This document shows, in pieces, positions 1 through 9,865 of a stretch of 32,187 bases of DNA. The notes beneath the pieces were generated by a model. The model was not told where the DNA came from. It was given only the letters and a program-made list of their open reading frames with translations, and searched no databases. This DNA comes from Lautropia sp. (GTDB taxonomy: Bacteria; Pseudomonadota; Gammaproteobacteria; Burkholderiales; Burkholderiaceae_E): NCBI GenBank assembly GCA_030523825.1, contig JAUNHU010000021.1, positions 1 to 32,187 on the forward strand, read 5' to 3'. Within the stretch, counting starts at the first letter, position 1. Every line of letters starts with the position of its first letter. The translations under genes were made by a program, and so were the position numbers.

Positions 1-304
1 TGTTGCCGGGGTAGTCGGGAAAGATCAGCGTGCGCTCGTCGGGGGAAACCAGCAGCGGCTCGGGATCGTGCGGACGGTTGTGCTGCCGGCCCCGAAAGCT
101 GCAATCGCAGTCGCCGTGGGCATTGGCCGTGGCCAGAAAGAAGAATGGCTGGCGTTCAAGAAAACGCACGAGTGCTGGCGTGAGCACGCGGCGAACATTG
201 TTGGCCAGCCCGCGGGTGAGGGTGGCAACGCCATAGCGCCGATGGGCTTCGAGTTCGCCTTCGTGGAAAACGCCGTAATCGGGGGGTTTGGGGATGTCGG
301 ACAT
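1..304 (-). CDS. Pyridoxamine 5'-phosphate oxidase-fold protein (partial, 3' end outside window)
   Basis: The minus-strand frame begins at an ATG at 304 and stays open to the window edge, giving 101 N-terminal residues starting MSDIPKPPDYGVFHEGELEA. Residues about 50-101 carry a segment FFFLATANAHGDCDCSFRG followed by LLVSPDERTLIFPDYPGN, which matches the flavin-binding split barrel of the general PNPOx-like family (small stand-alone FMN or heme oxidoreductases). The predicted role is an uncharacterised FMN-dependent oxidoreductase of the cytoplasm; the substrate cannot be inferred. The start has no convincing Shine-Dalgarno upstream (CCCCACACC precedes the ATG), so it is moderately secure. 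The gene is divergent from the defence operon and looks like chromosomal flank, because its composition is normal for the region. The C-terminus is missing from this window. Confidence 0.72.
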   Translation of the reverse strand, partial: MSDIPKPPDYGVFHEGELEAHRRYGVATLTRGLANNVRRVLTPALVRFLERQPFFFLATANAHGDCDCSFRGRQHNRPHDPEPLLVSPDERTLIFPDYPGN

Positions 305-568
305 GGTGTGGGGGCCGGGTGAGGTTGATGGTTCAGGGGTAGGGGTTGACAAGTTGGTGGTTGTCGCCCGAAGGCTGGTGTTGGTTTAACCATACAGCTT
401 TTTGTTGCCGCACGGAAGGAGTTGCCTGAAACGGCCGGCTGTTGCATCGGCCGGGCTTTCCTGATGGAGCTGGTGCTTAGCAAACGGGGAGCCGTATGGG
501 AAAATATCTGGCCATGTAAACAAGAGTAACAACCACGGGGTGTCCTTCATGCACTCCGCTAGAAACCC
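305..568. other. Divergent intergenic region; left boundary of the defence island
   Basis: These 264 bases separate the minus-strand PPOX gene from the plus-strand SNF2 helicase, so they should hold two promoters and the left island junction. A TTGACA hexamer lies near 347, but no good -10 follows at 16-18 nt. An AT-richer patch around 500-530 (containing GGGAAAATAT) is the most promoter-like stretch for the operon, without a convincing -35. I see no tRNA gene, no integrase and no insertion-sequence end. Confidence 0.5.
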
Positions 569-3500
569 ATGCCGCTCACACAAGCCCCTGCCCCTGGTTC
601 ACGTGCCCTGATTCGGGATGAAGAATGGTTGATTCAGCGTGCAGATGCCTGCGAGCATGGGGGATGGCGGCTATCCTGCATTGGCGTGTCGGAGACCGTG
701 AGAAACAGGGTTGCACTGTTCCTGAGCGTGCTGGAGCAGGTGACATTGATAGACCCTGCGAAGACGGAGCTGGTTTTTGATCGGTCTCCGGCCTTTGTGG
801 AGGGACGCCTTGCCATCGAGGCCAGGCTGCGACAGTCTGCCGTGCAGGGGGAGTCGCTGGTTCTGGGGCATCATGGGGTCATGGATGTCATGCCCTTTCA
901 GCTGGAGCCAACGCTTCGAGTGCTTCAGCAGTTGCGTCCTCGATTACTGATTGCTGACACGGTGGGGCTCGGTAAAACCCTGGAAGCCGGGATATTGAGC
1001 GCGGAGCTGATGCGTCGGGGGCGGGTGAGGCGCATGCTGGTGGTGTCCACCAAGAGCATGATGCGACAGTTTCAGGAGGAGTTCTGGAACCGCTTCACGA
1101 TTGCACTGACGCGCCTTGATTCAGCCCGTATTCAGCGAATCCGGCGTGAAATCCCTGCCAACCACAATCCGTTCAACTATTTTGACCGCAGCATCATCTC
1201 GGTTGACACGTTGAAGCGCGACAGCGAGTATCGGCATTATCTGGAGAACTCGTGGTGGGATCTGATCATCATTGACGAGGCGCACAATGTTTCCTACAAG
1301 GGAAACCGCACCCAGAGCAATCGCCTCGCGCGGTTGCTGGCACAGAGATCTGATGCCTTGATCCTGTTGACCGCCACGCCACATAACGGCCGCAAGGAGA
1401 GCTTTGCCAGTTTGGTGGAAATGCTGGACCCGACGGCCATTCCGCCTAATGCTGAGTATGAGCGTGCGCAGGTAGAGCATCTTTTCATTCGCCGTTTCAA
1501 AAATGACGTTCGGGATCAGATGAAGAAGGGGTTTCCCGACCGTCGAGTGTATAAACTCCAGGCGGTGGCCAGTCTGGCGGAGGAGCGGGCCTTCTCATTG
1601 CTGGCTGGTATCAAGAAAAGGGATGCGCAAAGTGGCGAAAGAGAAGGTGGCCGGCAGCGTGAGGGGGCGATTCTGTTCAGCACCATTCTGGAGAAGGCGC
1701 TGTTCTCGTCACCGGACGCCTGCCTGAAAACGGTTGATGAGCGGATCAGGCGACTTGAAAAGCGGGATGCGGTGCATCCGGACCTTGAGCCCTTGCGAGA
1801 GTTTCGGGGTTGTGTGGCTGGTATCGGCGTGGCCGATTTCAGCAAGCTGAACCATCTGGTACGTCTGTTGAAGGGAGAGGGTCTGGCGGGGGAATGGGGG
1901 CACGCAGGCCATGAGAGCCGTCCTGATACCCATGAGCTGGTGCAGAAAAGCCATGACCCTTCGGCATGGCAGTGGGATGGCAGGGTGTCGGATGATCGTC
2001 TGGTGATCTTCACTGAACGGGTGGACACCCTCCGGTATCTCGAAAAGCAGCTGCCTGCGGCATTGAATCTCAAGAAGGATGCTGTTGCGGTACTGCATGG
2101 GCAGATGGCGGATGAGGATATCCAGTCTGTTGTGGAGGATTTTGGCAGGACTCATTCCCCGCTGCGGCTGCTGATCGCTTCAGATGTGGCCTCAGAGGGC
2201 TTGAACCTGCATTACCGTGCACACCGGCTCATTCACTTCGACATTCCCTGGTCGCTGATGGTGTTTCAGCAACGCAATGGGCGGGTAGACCGCTATGGGC
2301 AGAGCCGGCCACCGAAGATCGGGTACCTCTACACCACACCTGAGCAGGAGACGATTCGTGGTGACGTCCGGTATCTGGAAATCCTGGTTGAAAAGGATGA
2401 TCAGGCTGCCAAAAACATTGGTGATCCTTCCGCCTTCATGGGTCTGCATGATGAGCAGGCAGAAGTCGAAAAGGTGGCAGTCGACATGCAGAATGGCAAG
2501 CCTTTTGCCGAGTTTGAGGCTGAACTTGATGCCGAGAACGACGATCCGTTTAGCGCTCTGCTTGAGGGTACTGGCAACGATGAGGCTGCCAGTGCTGCCC
2601 GGTCTGCGCAGAAGGCCCGAGTATCTGACATGGTGGCACAGGAGAATGAGTCGGGTTCTGCCTCTGCGCATGCGGTAACGCATGGGAATGCAAGGGAAGG
2701 GGTTGTGAGCAGTGTGGAACTGCCAAGCCTGTTTGCTTCGCATTTTGACTATGCCAGCGCGGGGTTGCAGTGTCTGCACGTGCAGAATCCCCGTTTGCAA
2801 CATGCCGTGCGTTTCGACAAGAACACGCAAACGGTGAGCTTTCAGCCGGGAGAAGACTTGCAGCATGTGCTGGAGCGCGAACTTGCCGATGAGATGTGGC
2901 CAAAGGACAATACTTTTGCGCTCAGTGCCAACAGGGCGCAGATTGAGAAAGCTGTGGCAGCTTCCCGTGATGGAGATGCGTGGCCTGCGGTGCAGTACCT
3001 GTGGCCGTTGCACCCGGTGTTGCAGTGGCTTGACTACAAGCTGATGGCAAATTTTGGGCGTCAGCGTGCGCCGGTTCTGCGGGTTGCACAAGGCTTGCAG
3101 CCTGATGAGACCATTGTGCTGGTGCTGGGACAGATTCCCAACCGACGTGGCCAGGCGATGGTGGCCGAATGGATGGGGGTGCAGGTGAGTGCGGCGGGCA
3201 AGGTACAGAAGGTGCTGGGCCTTATGGAGTGCCTGCGCATGACGCATCTTGATGGTGAGAGCCATCGCCCCGTTGCCAATGATCTGGATGCGCCTATGCC
3301 AGATGTTGTCAGGCTGCAACGTGCGTTGCCCGAGGTGATAAAGGCGGCTGAGCAGCATGTGCGGGGTGTCAAACGGGAATACGATCAGAAAAATGACGTA
3401 CGTCTGAAACAGGAACTGGACAAGCTGAGCACCCAGAAGCAGCAACATCAGAAACAACTGGATCTGGATCTGAAGGGTGGGCTGGAGCAGGTACGCCTGT

Positions 3501-3625
3501 CGCGGCAGCAAAGACGGCAGGCCGAGATTGATGAGTTGTTCAAGCAGTACAGGAATTGGGCGCGGGAAACGCTGGAACTGGATGACCGCCCGCAGTTGAC
3601 GGTTGTGGCGGTGCTGATGGCGTGA
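569..3625 (+). CDS. SNF2-family helicase, DrmD-like (first gene of the defence operon)
   Basis: This 1018-aa protein is a superfamily 2 SNF2/RapA-type ATPase, expected to translocate on double-stranded DNA. Walker A is ADTVGLGKT (K136), the DEAH box is at residues 236-239, and SAT-equivalent TATPHN starts near 268. The second RecA lobe has VIFTERVDTL near 479, SDVASEGLN near 537 and the arginine-finger motif GRVDR near 571. Residues about 600-930 have no recognised domain. Residues 931-1018 are highly charged and probably coiled coil. Length and layout resemble DrmD, the SNF2 helicase of class 1 DISARM, and the adenine methylase directly downstream supports that comparison. The N-terminus (RALIRDEEWLIQ) fits the start of this family, so the ATG at 569 is plausible although no Shine-Dalgarno precedes it; leaderless or poorly initiated translation is possible. 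It could instead be a RapA-like helicase of a different defence type. The next gene starts 33 nt later. Confidence 0.85.
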   Translation: MPLTQAPAPGSRALIRDEEWLIQRADACEHGGWRLSCIGVSETVRNRVALFLSVLEQVTLIDPAKTELVFDRSPAFVEGRLAIEARLRQSAVQGESLVLGHHGVMDVMPFQLEPTLRVLQQLRPRLLIADTVGLGKTLEAGILSAELMRRGRVRRMLVVSTKSMMRQFQEEFWNRFTIALTRLDSARIQRIRREIPANHNPFNYFDRSIISVDTLKRDSEYRHYLENSWWDLIIIDEAHNVSYKGNRTQSNRLARLLAQRSDALILLTATPHNGRKESFASLVEMLDPTAIPPNAEYERAQVEHLFIRRFKNDVRDQMKKGFPDRRVYKLQAVASLAEERAFSLLAGIKKRDAQSGEREGGRQREGAILFSTILEKALFSSPDACLKTVDERIRRLEKRDAVHPDLEPLREFRGCVAGIGVADFSKLNHLVRLLKGEGLAGEWGHAGHESRPDTHELVQKSHDPSAWQWDGRVSDDRLVIFTERVDTLRYLEKQLPAALNLKKDAVAVLHGQMADEDIQSVVEDFGRTHSPLRLLIASDVASEGLNLHYRAHRLIHFDIPWSLMVFQQRNGRVDRYGQSRPPKIGYLYTTPEQETIRGDVRYLEILVEKDDQAAKNIGDPSAFMGLHDEQAEVEKVAVDMQNGKPFAEFEAELDAENDDPFSALLEGTGNDEAASAARSAQKARVSDMVAQENESGSASAHAVTHGNAREGVVSSVELPSLFASHFDYASAGLQCLHVQNPRLQHAVRFDKNTQTVSFQPGEDLQHVLERELADEMWPKDNTFALSANRAQIEKAVAASRDGDAWPAVQYLWPLHPVLQWLDYKLMANFGRQRAPVLRVAQGLQPDETIVLVLGQIPNRRGQAMVAEWMGVQVSAAGKVQKVLGLMECLRMTHLDGESHRPVANDLDAPMPDVVRLQRALPEVIKAAEQHVRGVKREYDQKNDVRLKQELDKLSTQKQQHQKQLDLDLKGGLEQVRLSRQQRRQAEIDELFKQYRNWARETLELDDRPQLTVVAVLMA

Positions 3626-3658
3626 CGAAGCTGGCATACGGGTAGACGGAACAGAACC

Positions 3659-6600
3659 ATGACTTTCACCATCAATGGCCTGACGAACGCCAACGAGTTC
3701 TACAGTCAGCACTATCTGGATGACATTCTGTACAGGGATCTGAAACCGCTGTTTGATCGCTGGAAGGAGACGGGTGCTGAAAGCCCCGTGGCGCGTTTGC
3801 GTCAGGTGCGCGGTGCCAATGGTTACTTTCGTAATCGGGAACGCTTCCTGTCGGAAAAGCGCCCTGAGGAGCGTGCAGCCTTGTTCCGCGCACTGGTAGA
3901 GCCCGTGTTGCAGGCGCTGGGGTATGAGCTGAACCCGGTTTTCCACACACTGGCGGACAGTGCCAAGGCCGGCGGCTTGCCGCTGCTGGCACTCTACAAG
4001 GACGGTAACGATCATCCGTTATTGGCCATTGCGGGGGCCATCACCATGCCGGGCGAGGAAGATGAGTCGCCACTGCGGCTGACACCTTGCTCTTTGGAGG
4101 ATGCAGGGCCGGGAAGTGCTGATACAGGGCCTGCATGGGAGGAAGTGCTGTCGGCGCATCTGTTTTCGGACGATGAGCCGCCACGCTGGGTTTTGCTGGT
4201 ACATCACGAGCAGTGGCTGCTGATCGAGCGCAGCAAGTGGGGGCGCAAGGCACTGTTGCGTTTCGATCTGCCCGAGCTGTTTGGCCCCAGGGACGAGGAG
4301 AGTTTGCAGGTGTTGGCCGGGCTGGCTGGCAAGCAATCGATTCTGCCGGCTGATGGAGGCAGCTCGCTACTGGACAGCCTGGATGAAAGCTCCCACAAGC
4401 ATGCGTTTGAGGTGTCAACCGACCTGAAATATGCGCTGCGGGAATGTGTGGAGCTGATTGGCAATGAAGCCATTCGCTACAAGCGTGAGGTTCGCAAGGA
4501 GAAAATTTTTGATCTGTCTGGACAGGATCTCGCTGACCAACTGAGCCGGGAATGTCTGCGCTACATGTATCGGCTGCTGTTCCTGTTTTACATCGAGGCG
4601 CGGCCAGAGTTGGGGTATGCGCCCATACAGGCCGAAAGCTATCTCAAGGGCTACAGCGTTGAGCACTTGCGTGAGCTGGAAAGCACCCCGCTCACCACGG
4701 ATGAAGCGCTGGACGGGTTTTACTTCCATGAAAGCCTGCAGAAGCTCTTTGAGCTTGTCTGGGGCGGGTTTCCTCTTGCAAATGCTGTTGACGATGTGCA
4801 ACAGCACCTGCCGACACATGCGCCAGAGGCGCAGGTGAACGGCTTCAGCATGGCGCCCTTGCAGGGGCACCTGTTTGACCCAGCGCAGACGCCGTTGCTG
4901 AGTAGTGTGAAGCTGCGCAACCGGGTATTGCAGAAGGTGATTGCGCTGATGTCGCTGGCGCGCTGCCAGGGAGGAAAGGGGCGCCGGGGGCGCATCAGCT
5001 ATGCCACACTGGGCATCAACCAGCTTGGGGCTGTGTATGAAGCGCTGCTGTCTTTCCGCGGCTTTTTTGCAGAGCAGGATCTGTATGAAGTACAGCCTGA
5101 TACTGGTGCGGGAAAGCGGGCTACGGCGCCTGCCGATGATGATGCGGGCGCTGATGGCGAAGACGAGGGTTTTGAGACGGATGCAGAGGGGCAAGGACAA
5201 AGCGCGAGGCAGAAGCGCCGGGATGCAGCCTTTGACCCGCTTGCGCCTGCATGGTTTGTACCAGCTTCGGATATCAAGGACTACACCGAAGCCGAGCGCC
5301 TGTTTGGTGGTGAACACCGCAAGCATGAGCGGGGGAGTTTCATCTACCGGCTGACCGGGCGAGAGCGGGAGAAGTCGGCCAGTTATTACACCCCCGAGGT
5401 ACTGACACGGACATTGGTGGAGCAGGCACTGAAGGAGGTTTTGCCCGGCAAAAGTGCGGATGAGATTCTGAAACTGACCGTGTGCGAGCCGGCGATGGGG
5501 AGCGCGGCCTTCCTGAACGAGGCGGTCAACCAGCTGGCAGAAGCCTGGCTTCAGGCAAAAATGAAGGAGCAGGGCGCCACCATCGACCATGACCGCTACG
5601 CCAGCGAGCGTCAGCGCGTGAAGATGTACATTGCTGACAACAATGTGTTTGGTGTTGACCTGAACCCGGTGGCAGTGGAGCTGGCCGAGGTTTCATTGTG
5701 GCTGAACGCCATTTTTGAGCGCAGTCATGTGCCGTGGTTTGGCATGCAGCTGTTGTGCGGAAATTCCCTGTTGGGTGCCCGGCGAGAGGTGTTTGAAACC
5801 AAGCTGCTGGTTCCGTCCCGCCAGAGAAAGAAGAATGCGTCAGGTGTAGCAGAGGGAGCCAATACTGACGATGCAGTCAGTGTGACGCAGAAGCCGGAAA
5901 CCTGGCACGATGCGGTGCCCAAGGCACTGAACTTCAGCCAGGCGCCATCGGCAGATGAGGTTTTTCATTTTCTGCTGCCTGCGGTTGGCATGGGCACGCT
6001 TGGCGACAAGGTTGTGAAAGGGCTGCAGCCCAAAGCGGCCAAGATGTTGAGCGAGTGGCGCCGGTCGTTTACGAAGGCGTTGAGCCCGGACGAGGTGGCG
6101 CGGGCAAAACGGCTGACGAAGGCTGCCGAGGATTTGTGGCAGCAGCACGCGACGGAGCTGGCGGAGGCACGCCGTGCCACCAGCGATGAACTCCATGTGT
6201 GGCCAGACAGTGCAGAGAACCGGGCACCCACCAGCACCGCAACAAAAGACAAGATCCTGCGGGAACGCATGTACAGTGAGGCGCAGAAGAATGCCAGCCC
6301 GTATCGTCGACTGAAGCTGGTGATGGACTTCTGGTGTGCGTTGTGGTTTTGGCCCATCACGAAGGCAGAGGCTTTGCCCACGCGGGAAGAATGGTGGTTT
6401 GTGCTGGAGTCCGTCTTGCTGGGTAGTGCCGAGGTGGTGGAGGTTGTGGCTGATGAGCCCGAGCAGTGTGTGCTGTTTGCTGGCGAGGATAATCGGCCAG
6501 ACGGAACCGCGGATGGGCTGGCAGGTGCAGCCCGAGAGAACAGTGTAAACCGTGATCCGGCCCGGGACCGCTTTGGCATGGTGGATATCGACCTGCTGAT

Positions 6601-8734
6601 TCAGGGCAGTGACCCCTTGCTGGTGGCGCAGGAGGTAGCGAAGGCACTGCGCTTTCTGCATTGGCCGCTGGAGTTCGCCGATATCTTCAGGGACAAGGGA
6701 GGGTTTGATGTGGTGCTGGGCAACCCGCCTTGGATCAAGGTGGAGTGGAACGAGCAGGCGTTGCTGTCAGACTTTGACCCGCGCTTTGCCATCCGCAAGC
6801 TGAGTGCCAAACAGACGGCAGATCAACGGAATGCGGTGCTGAATGTGGCCGGATACCGCGAGGATGACCCAAAGACCATGTCTGCTGCCATGAGTGAATA
6901 CCTGGCAGAGTGCGTGGCTACCGAGGGCATGAGTGCCTATCTGAACGCCGTGCAGAACTACCCCTTGCTGAAAGGCCAGCAAAGCAATCTCTATAAATGT
7001 TTTCTGCCGTTGGTTTGGAGAATTGGTTGCGGCGTGCAGGCGCTATTGCATCCGGAAGGGGTATACGATGACCCGAAGGGAGGGCGTTTCCGTGAGGCGT
7101 TGTATCCACGTTTGCGAGGGCATTTCCAGTTTCAGAATCAGTACATGCTGTTTGAGATTGGGGATCGCGTGAAATACAGCATCAATGTGTACGCAGCTCC
7201 GCAGGAAATTCGCTTCAAGCATGTTTCCAACCTGTTCAAACCCCAAACGTTGGCAGCAAGTCTGTCTCATGCGGGTGAAGGGAGCGTACCTGGCATCAAG
7301 CATGATGATGGAGGATGGAACAACGATGGGCATCGCAATCGCGTTATTGAGGTTGATGCGACGATGCTGTCCATCTTTGCGCAGCTTTATGACCCATTTG
7401 GAACGCCTGCTGATCAGGCGAGACTACCTACAGTTCATAGCCGTGAGTTGGTGTCGGTGCTGGAGAAATTTGTAGACTCCCCCATGCGCATCGGTAATTT
7501 TGAGGGGGGATATTATACAACCGTATGTTTTGATGAGACTTATGCGCAAAAGGATAGTACGATTCTTCGTAAAACAGATTTCTCTGAACAAACTGAAGAA
7601 TTTGTTATTTCTGGCCCACACTTTTTTGTTGGAAATCCTCTGTCAAAAACACCTCGTCGGATTTGTACGGAAAAGGGACACTACGACACGCTTGATCTTG
7701 AGTTTTTGCCTGATGATTACCTGCCACGGAGCAATTACTGCCCTGCCTGTGATAACGCAGAGTACCTTAAGCGCATTCCGCGGGTGAGCTGGAAGGAGAA
7801 GGGAGTGGCTGAGCCCTTGCCGGTGACGGCTTATTACAGACAGGCATTTCGGGGGATGTTATCGCAATCTGGCGAGCGGACATTGGTTGGAGCCTTGGTT
7901 CCCCCTGGTATGGCTCATATTAACGGTGTTCAAACAACCGCATTTCGAGATCATGGAAATCTCATTTATCAGGTCTTCTTTTCATTGTCGCTATTGGCGG
8001 ATTTTTTCATAAAAACAACAGGCAGGAGCAACTTGCACTTTATTTGGGAACAGTTTCCTTTCTTCGATATTGATGCGCGTGCGCGAATCAGGGTACTGGC
8101 GCTTTCTTGCCTGACTACGCACTATCGGAAGCTTTGGGAGATCAGTTGGTCTGAGTCTTTTCAGACAGATGAATGGACAAGTCAGAACAGCCGCTTGCGT
8201 CCGGACTTTTTCAAGAATTTGTCTCATGCTTGGACGAGAAGCAATGCTTTGCGTAGCGACTATGCGCGCAGGCAAGCACTGCTTGAGATTGACGTACTTG
8301 CTGCCCAGGCGCTGGGTTTGACGTTGGACGAACTGCTCACCATATATCGCGTGCAATTTCCGGTCATGCGGCAGTATGAGCGGGATACTTGGTACGACGC
8401 GAAAGGACGCATTGTGTTTACCGCCAGCAAGGGCCTGGTCGGCGTTGGGCTGTCGCGCAAGGCCGGAAAGAAGGATGCAGAGTGTTTCATTGTTTCGCCT
8501 GACGGTTCGCGTCGCAAGAAGCGGCTGGGGTGGGAAGACATTCAGCCGAAGAAGATGCCGGATGGAACATGGGCGCAGCAGTTTGAAGCGGGCACCGTCA
8601 TCGAGCGACCTGTCATGGATGACACGTTGCCCGGCGGGCCAAAGCCTCGCACTATTGAGTATGTTGCACCGTTTGAACTGGCCGACCGAGAGGCTGATTA
8701 CAGAATGGCTTGGATGTTTTTTTCAAAAAAATAA
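3659..8734 (+). CDS. Eco57I-type N6-adenine DNA methylase, DrmMI-like
   Basis: This 1691-aa protein is a class I SAM-dependent DNA methyltransferase of the Eco57I/PglX type, expected to methylate adenine and so mark self [18 protein letters not shown] near residue 578 is the usual lead-in. Motif I is [10 protein letters not shown] (609-618), motif II is [14 protein letters not shown] near 663, and catalytic motif IV is GNPPW (1021-1025). The gap of about 350 residues between motifs II and IV is unusually large. Residues 1-570 form a long N-terminal region without a clear PD-(D/E)xK nuclease motif, so cleavage by this protein alone is not supported. The C-terminal third should hold the target recognition domain; its DNA (about 7490-8130) is much richer in A+T than the rest. 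A Cys cluster (YCPACD) near residue 1359 may bind zinc. DrmMI of DISARM class 1 is the closest known role; BREX PglX is an alternative, but no other brx gene is present. DUF3644 follows after 23 nt. Confidence 0.88.
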   Translation: MTFTINGLTNANEFYSQHYLDDILYRDLKPLFDRWKETGAESPVARLRQVRGANGYFRNRERFLSEKRPEERAALFRALVEPVLQALGYELNPVFHTLADSAKAGGLPLLALYKDGNDHPLLAIAGAITMPGEEDESPLRLTPCSLEDAGPGSADTGPAWEEVLSAHLFSDDEPPRWVLLVHHEQWLLIERSKWGRKALLRFDLPELFGPRDEESLQVLAGLAGKQSILPADGGSSLLDSLDESSHKHAFEVSTDLKYALRECVELIGNEAIRYKREVRKEKIFDLSGQDLADQLSRECLRYMYRLLFLFYIEARPELGYAPIQAESYLKGYSVEHLRELESTPLTTDEALDGFYFHESLQKLFELVWGGFPLANAVDDVQQHLPTHAPEAQVNGFSMAPLQGHLFDPAQTPLLSSVKLRNRVLQKVIALMSLARCQGGKGRRGRISYATLGINQLGAVYEALLSFRGFFAEQDLYEVQPDTGAGKRATAPADDDAGADGEDEGFETDAEGQGQSARQKRRDAAFDPLAPAWFVPASDIKDYTEAERLFGGEHRKHERGSFIYRLTGREREKSASYYTPEVLTRTLVEQALKEVLPGKSADEILKLTVCEPAMGSAAFLNEAVNQLAEAWLQAKMKEQGATIDHDRYASERQRVKMYIADNNVFGVDLNPVAVELAEVSLWLNAIFERSHVPWFGMQLLCGNSLLGARREVFETKLLVPSRQRKKNASGVAEGANTDDAVSVTQKPETWHDAVPKALNFSQAPSADEVFHFLLPAVGMGTLGDKVVKGLQPKAAKMLSEWRRSFTKALSPDEVARAKRLTKAAEDLWQQHATELAEARRATSDELHVWPDSAENRAPTSTATKDKILRERMYSEAQKNASPYRRLKLVMDFWCALWFWPITKAEALPTREEWWFVLESVLLGSAEVVEVVADEPEQCVLFAGEDNRPDGTADGLAGAARENSVNRDPARDRFGMVDIDLLIQGSDPLLVAQEVAKALRFLHWPLEFADIFRDKGGFDVVLGNPPWIKVEWNEQALLSDFDPRFAIRKLSAKQTADQRNAVLNVAGYREDDPKTMSAAMSEYLAECVATEGMSAYLNAVQNYPLLKGQQSNLYKCFLPLVWRIGCGVQALLHPEGVYDDPKGGRFREALYPRLRGHFQFQNQYMLFEIGDRVKYSINVYAAPQEIRFKHVSNLFKPQTLAASLSHAGEGSVPGIKHDDGGWNNDGHRNRVIEVDATMLSIFAQLYDPFGTPADQARLPTVHSRELVSVLEKFVDSPMRIGNFEGGYYTTVCFDETYAQKDSTILRKTDFSEQTEEFVISGPHFFVGNPLSKTPRRICTEKGHYDTLDLEFLPDDYLPRSNYCPACDNAEYLKRIPRVSWKEKGVAEPLPVTAYYRQAFRGMLSQSGERTLVGALVPPGMAHINGVQTTAFRDHGNLIYQVFFSLSLLADFFIKTTGRSNLHFIWEQFPFFDIDARARIRVLALSCLTTHYRKLWEISWSESFQTDEWTSQNSRLRPDFFKNLSHAWTRSNALRSDYARRQALLEIDVLAAQALGLTLDELLTIYRVQFPVMRQYERDTWYDAKGRIVFTASKGLVGVGLSRKAGKKDAECFIVSPDGSRRKKRLGWEDIQPKKMPDGTWAQQFEAGTVIERPVMDDTLPGGPKPRTIEYVAPFELADREADYRMAWMFFSKK

Positions 8735-8745
8735 TCATCAGAAGC

Positions 8746-8749
8746 GAGG
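8746..8749 (+). promoter_or_regulatory. Ribosome binding site fixing the DUF3644 start
   Basis: GAGG lies 8 nt upstream of ATG 8758. An in-frame TTG at 8710 would add 16 residues, but it lies inside the methylase gene, has no Shine-Dalgarno and adds sequence unlike the conserved family start. Confidence 0.6.
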
Positions 8750-8757
8750 ATATAGGT

Positions 8758-9831
8758 ATGTCTAGAGGGCTTCCTAAGATTGTGAAAGAGCATTTGGAAA
8801 AATGTCGAGACTCTGCGATTGCTGCCGTTGATGCATATAACAGACCTGGGAAAAGGTTTAGGACGGCGCAGTATATAGTTCTCATTGTCATGGCGTGGAC
8901 GGCTCTGTTTCATGCTGTTTTTTATAAGAAGGGTGAAAAGCCTTGGTACAAGAAGAAAGGGGGAGGGAGGAAGGGAGTAAGGTATGTTCGCGTTGATGGA
9001 GAGGTTAAATACTGGGAGCTTTCTGAATGTCTTTCGCAATTTTATGGTTCGGAAATGCCTCCCGAAAGAATGAATCTTGAAATGTTGATCGGTTTGCGAA
9101 ATAAAATTGAACACAGAAATATTCCTGAGCTTGATGCAGGGCTTTATGGCGAGTGCCAGTCAGCTTTAATGAACTTGGAGTCACTTTTGTTGCGTGAGTT
9201 TGGTGAGGATTATGCGCTTGCAGAGCAATTGTCAATAGCGCTTCAATTTAGTTCTGTGATGCCTGACGAAAGATCAAGAGCGTTGCATGCTTCATTGAAG
9301 CAGGGCATAAGCTCTGTGATTAAGTATGTGGAAAATTTCCGATCTCGTCTCCCAGACTCCGTCTTGAATAGTACAAAATATTCTTATGCAATCTATCTCG
9401 TTCCAAAAGTTTCTGGAAAGGAAAAATTTGCTGACGCAGTAGTGAGTTTTATAAAATCTGAGGATGCTCCGAACGGGCATGATGAGGTGATTTCCGAGAT
9501 AAATGTGATCATTAAAGATAGGCATGTTGAAGTCGCGAATTTGGAGAGATATAAACCCAAGGATGTTGTTAGAGTGGTCGCAGATTCGTTGCCGTTTGTT
9601 TTTAATCTTTCGCATCATACTGCAGCGTGGAAGTATTTTAATGTTAGGCCGTCCTCCGAAAGCTCTAGGCCTGAACAAACTAATGCAAAGTATTGTGTTT
9701 ATGATAAGGCGCACAAAGACTATCTTTATAGTAATGCTTGGATTAGAAAGTTAATCTCTGATTTGAAAGATGGTGTTGCTTTTAAAGATGTTACAGGTTG
9801 CGTAGCAAAGCCGAAAACTATTGATCACTGA
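8758..9831 (+). CDS. DUF3644 family protein with HEPN-like R-x4-H motif
   Basis: This 357-aa protein begins MSRGLPKIVKEHLEKCRDSA, with a hydrophobic helix FRTAQYIVLIVMAWTALFHAVF (residues about 34-55) and a Lys/Gly-rich loop after it; this opening is characteristic of DUF3644. Residues 114-119 read RNKIEH, the R-x4-H arrangement of HEPN ribonucleases, in a helical context (MLIGLRNKIEHRNIP). Family knowledge: HEPN domains with this motif are often metal-independent RNases in abortive infection and toxin-antitoxin systems. It is inference that this protein cleaves RNA. The gene is clearly different in composition: three 60-base lines I counted are 32-43% GC, against about 60% in the methylase core. 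That suggests later insertion or a different origin. It sits between the methylase and the AlbA_2 gene in the same operon, with spacers of 23 and 34 nt. The last 150 residues have no recognised motif. Confidence 0.8.
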   Translation: MSRGLPKIVKEHLEKCRDSAIAAVDAYNRPGKRFRTAQYIVLIVMAWTALFHAVFYKKGEKPWYKKKGGGRKGVRYVRVDGEVKYWELSECLSQFYGSEMPPERMNLEMLIGLRNKIEHRNIPELDAGLYGECQSALMNLESLLLREFGEDYALAEQLSIALQFSSVMPDERSRALHASLKQGISSVIKYVENFRSRLPDSVLNSTKYSYAIYLVPKVSGKEKFADAVVSFIKSEDAPNGHDEVISEINVIIKDRHVEVANLERYKPKDVVRVVADSLPFVFNLSHHTAAWKYFNVRPSSESSRPEQTNAKYCVYDKAHKDYLYSNAWIRKLISDLKDGVAFKDVTGCVAKPKTIDH

Positions 9832-9865
9832 TTTGTTTCGTGTTTTGGTTTTTGGGGAGGGATGA

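Noticed and set aside
398..410. 13-mer shared with 20677-20689 as a possible attachment site
   Set aside because: There is one mismatch, it is short, T-rich, and there is no integrase or tRNA; expected by chance often enough in two ~250-nt regions.
2192..4015. 607-codon open frame on the minus strand across the SNF2 and methylase genes
   Set aside because: It lies opposite two well-supported proteins, has no recognisable domain, and its Gln/His/Leu-rich composition is typical of antisense frames in GC-rich DNA.
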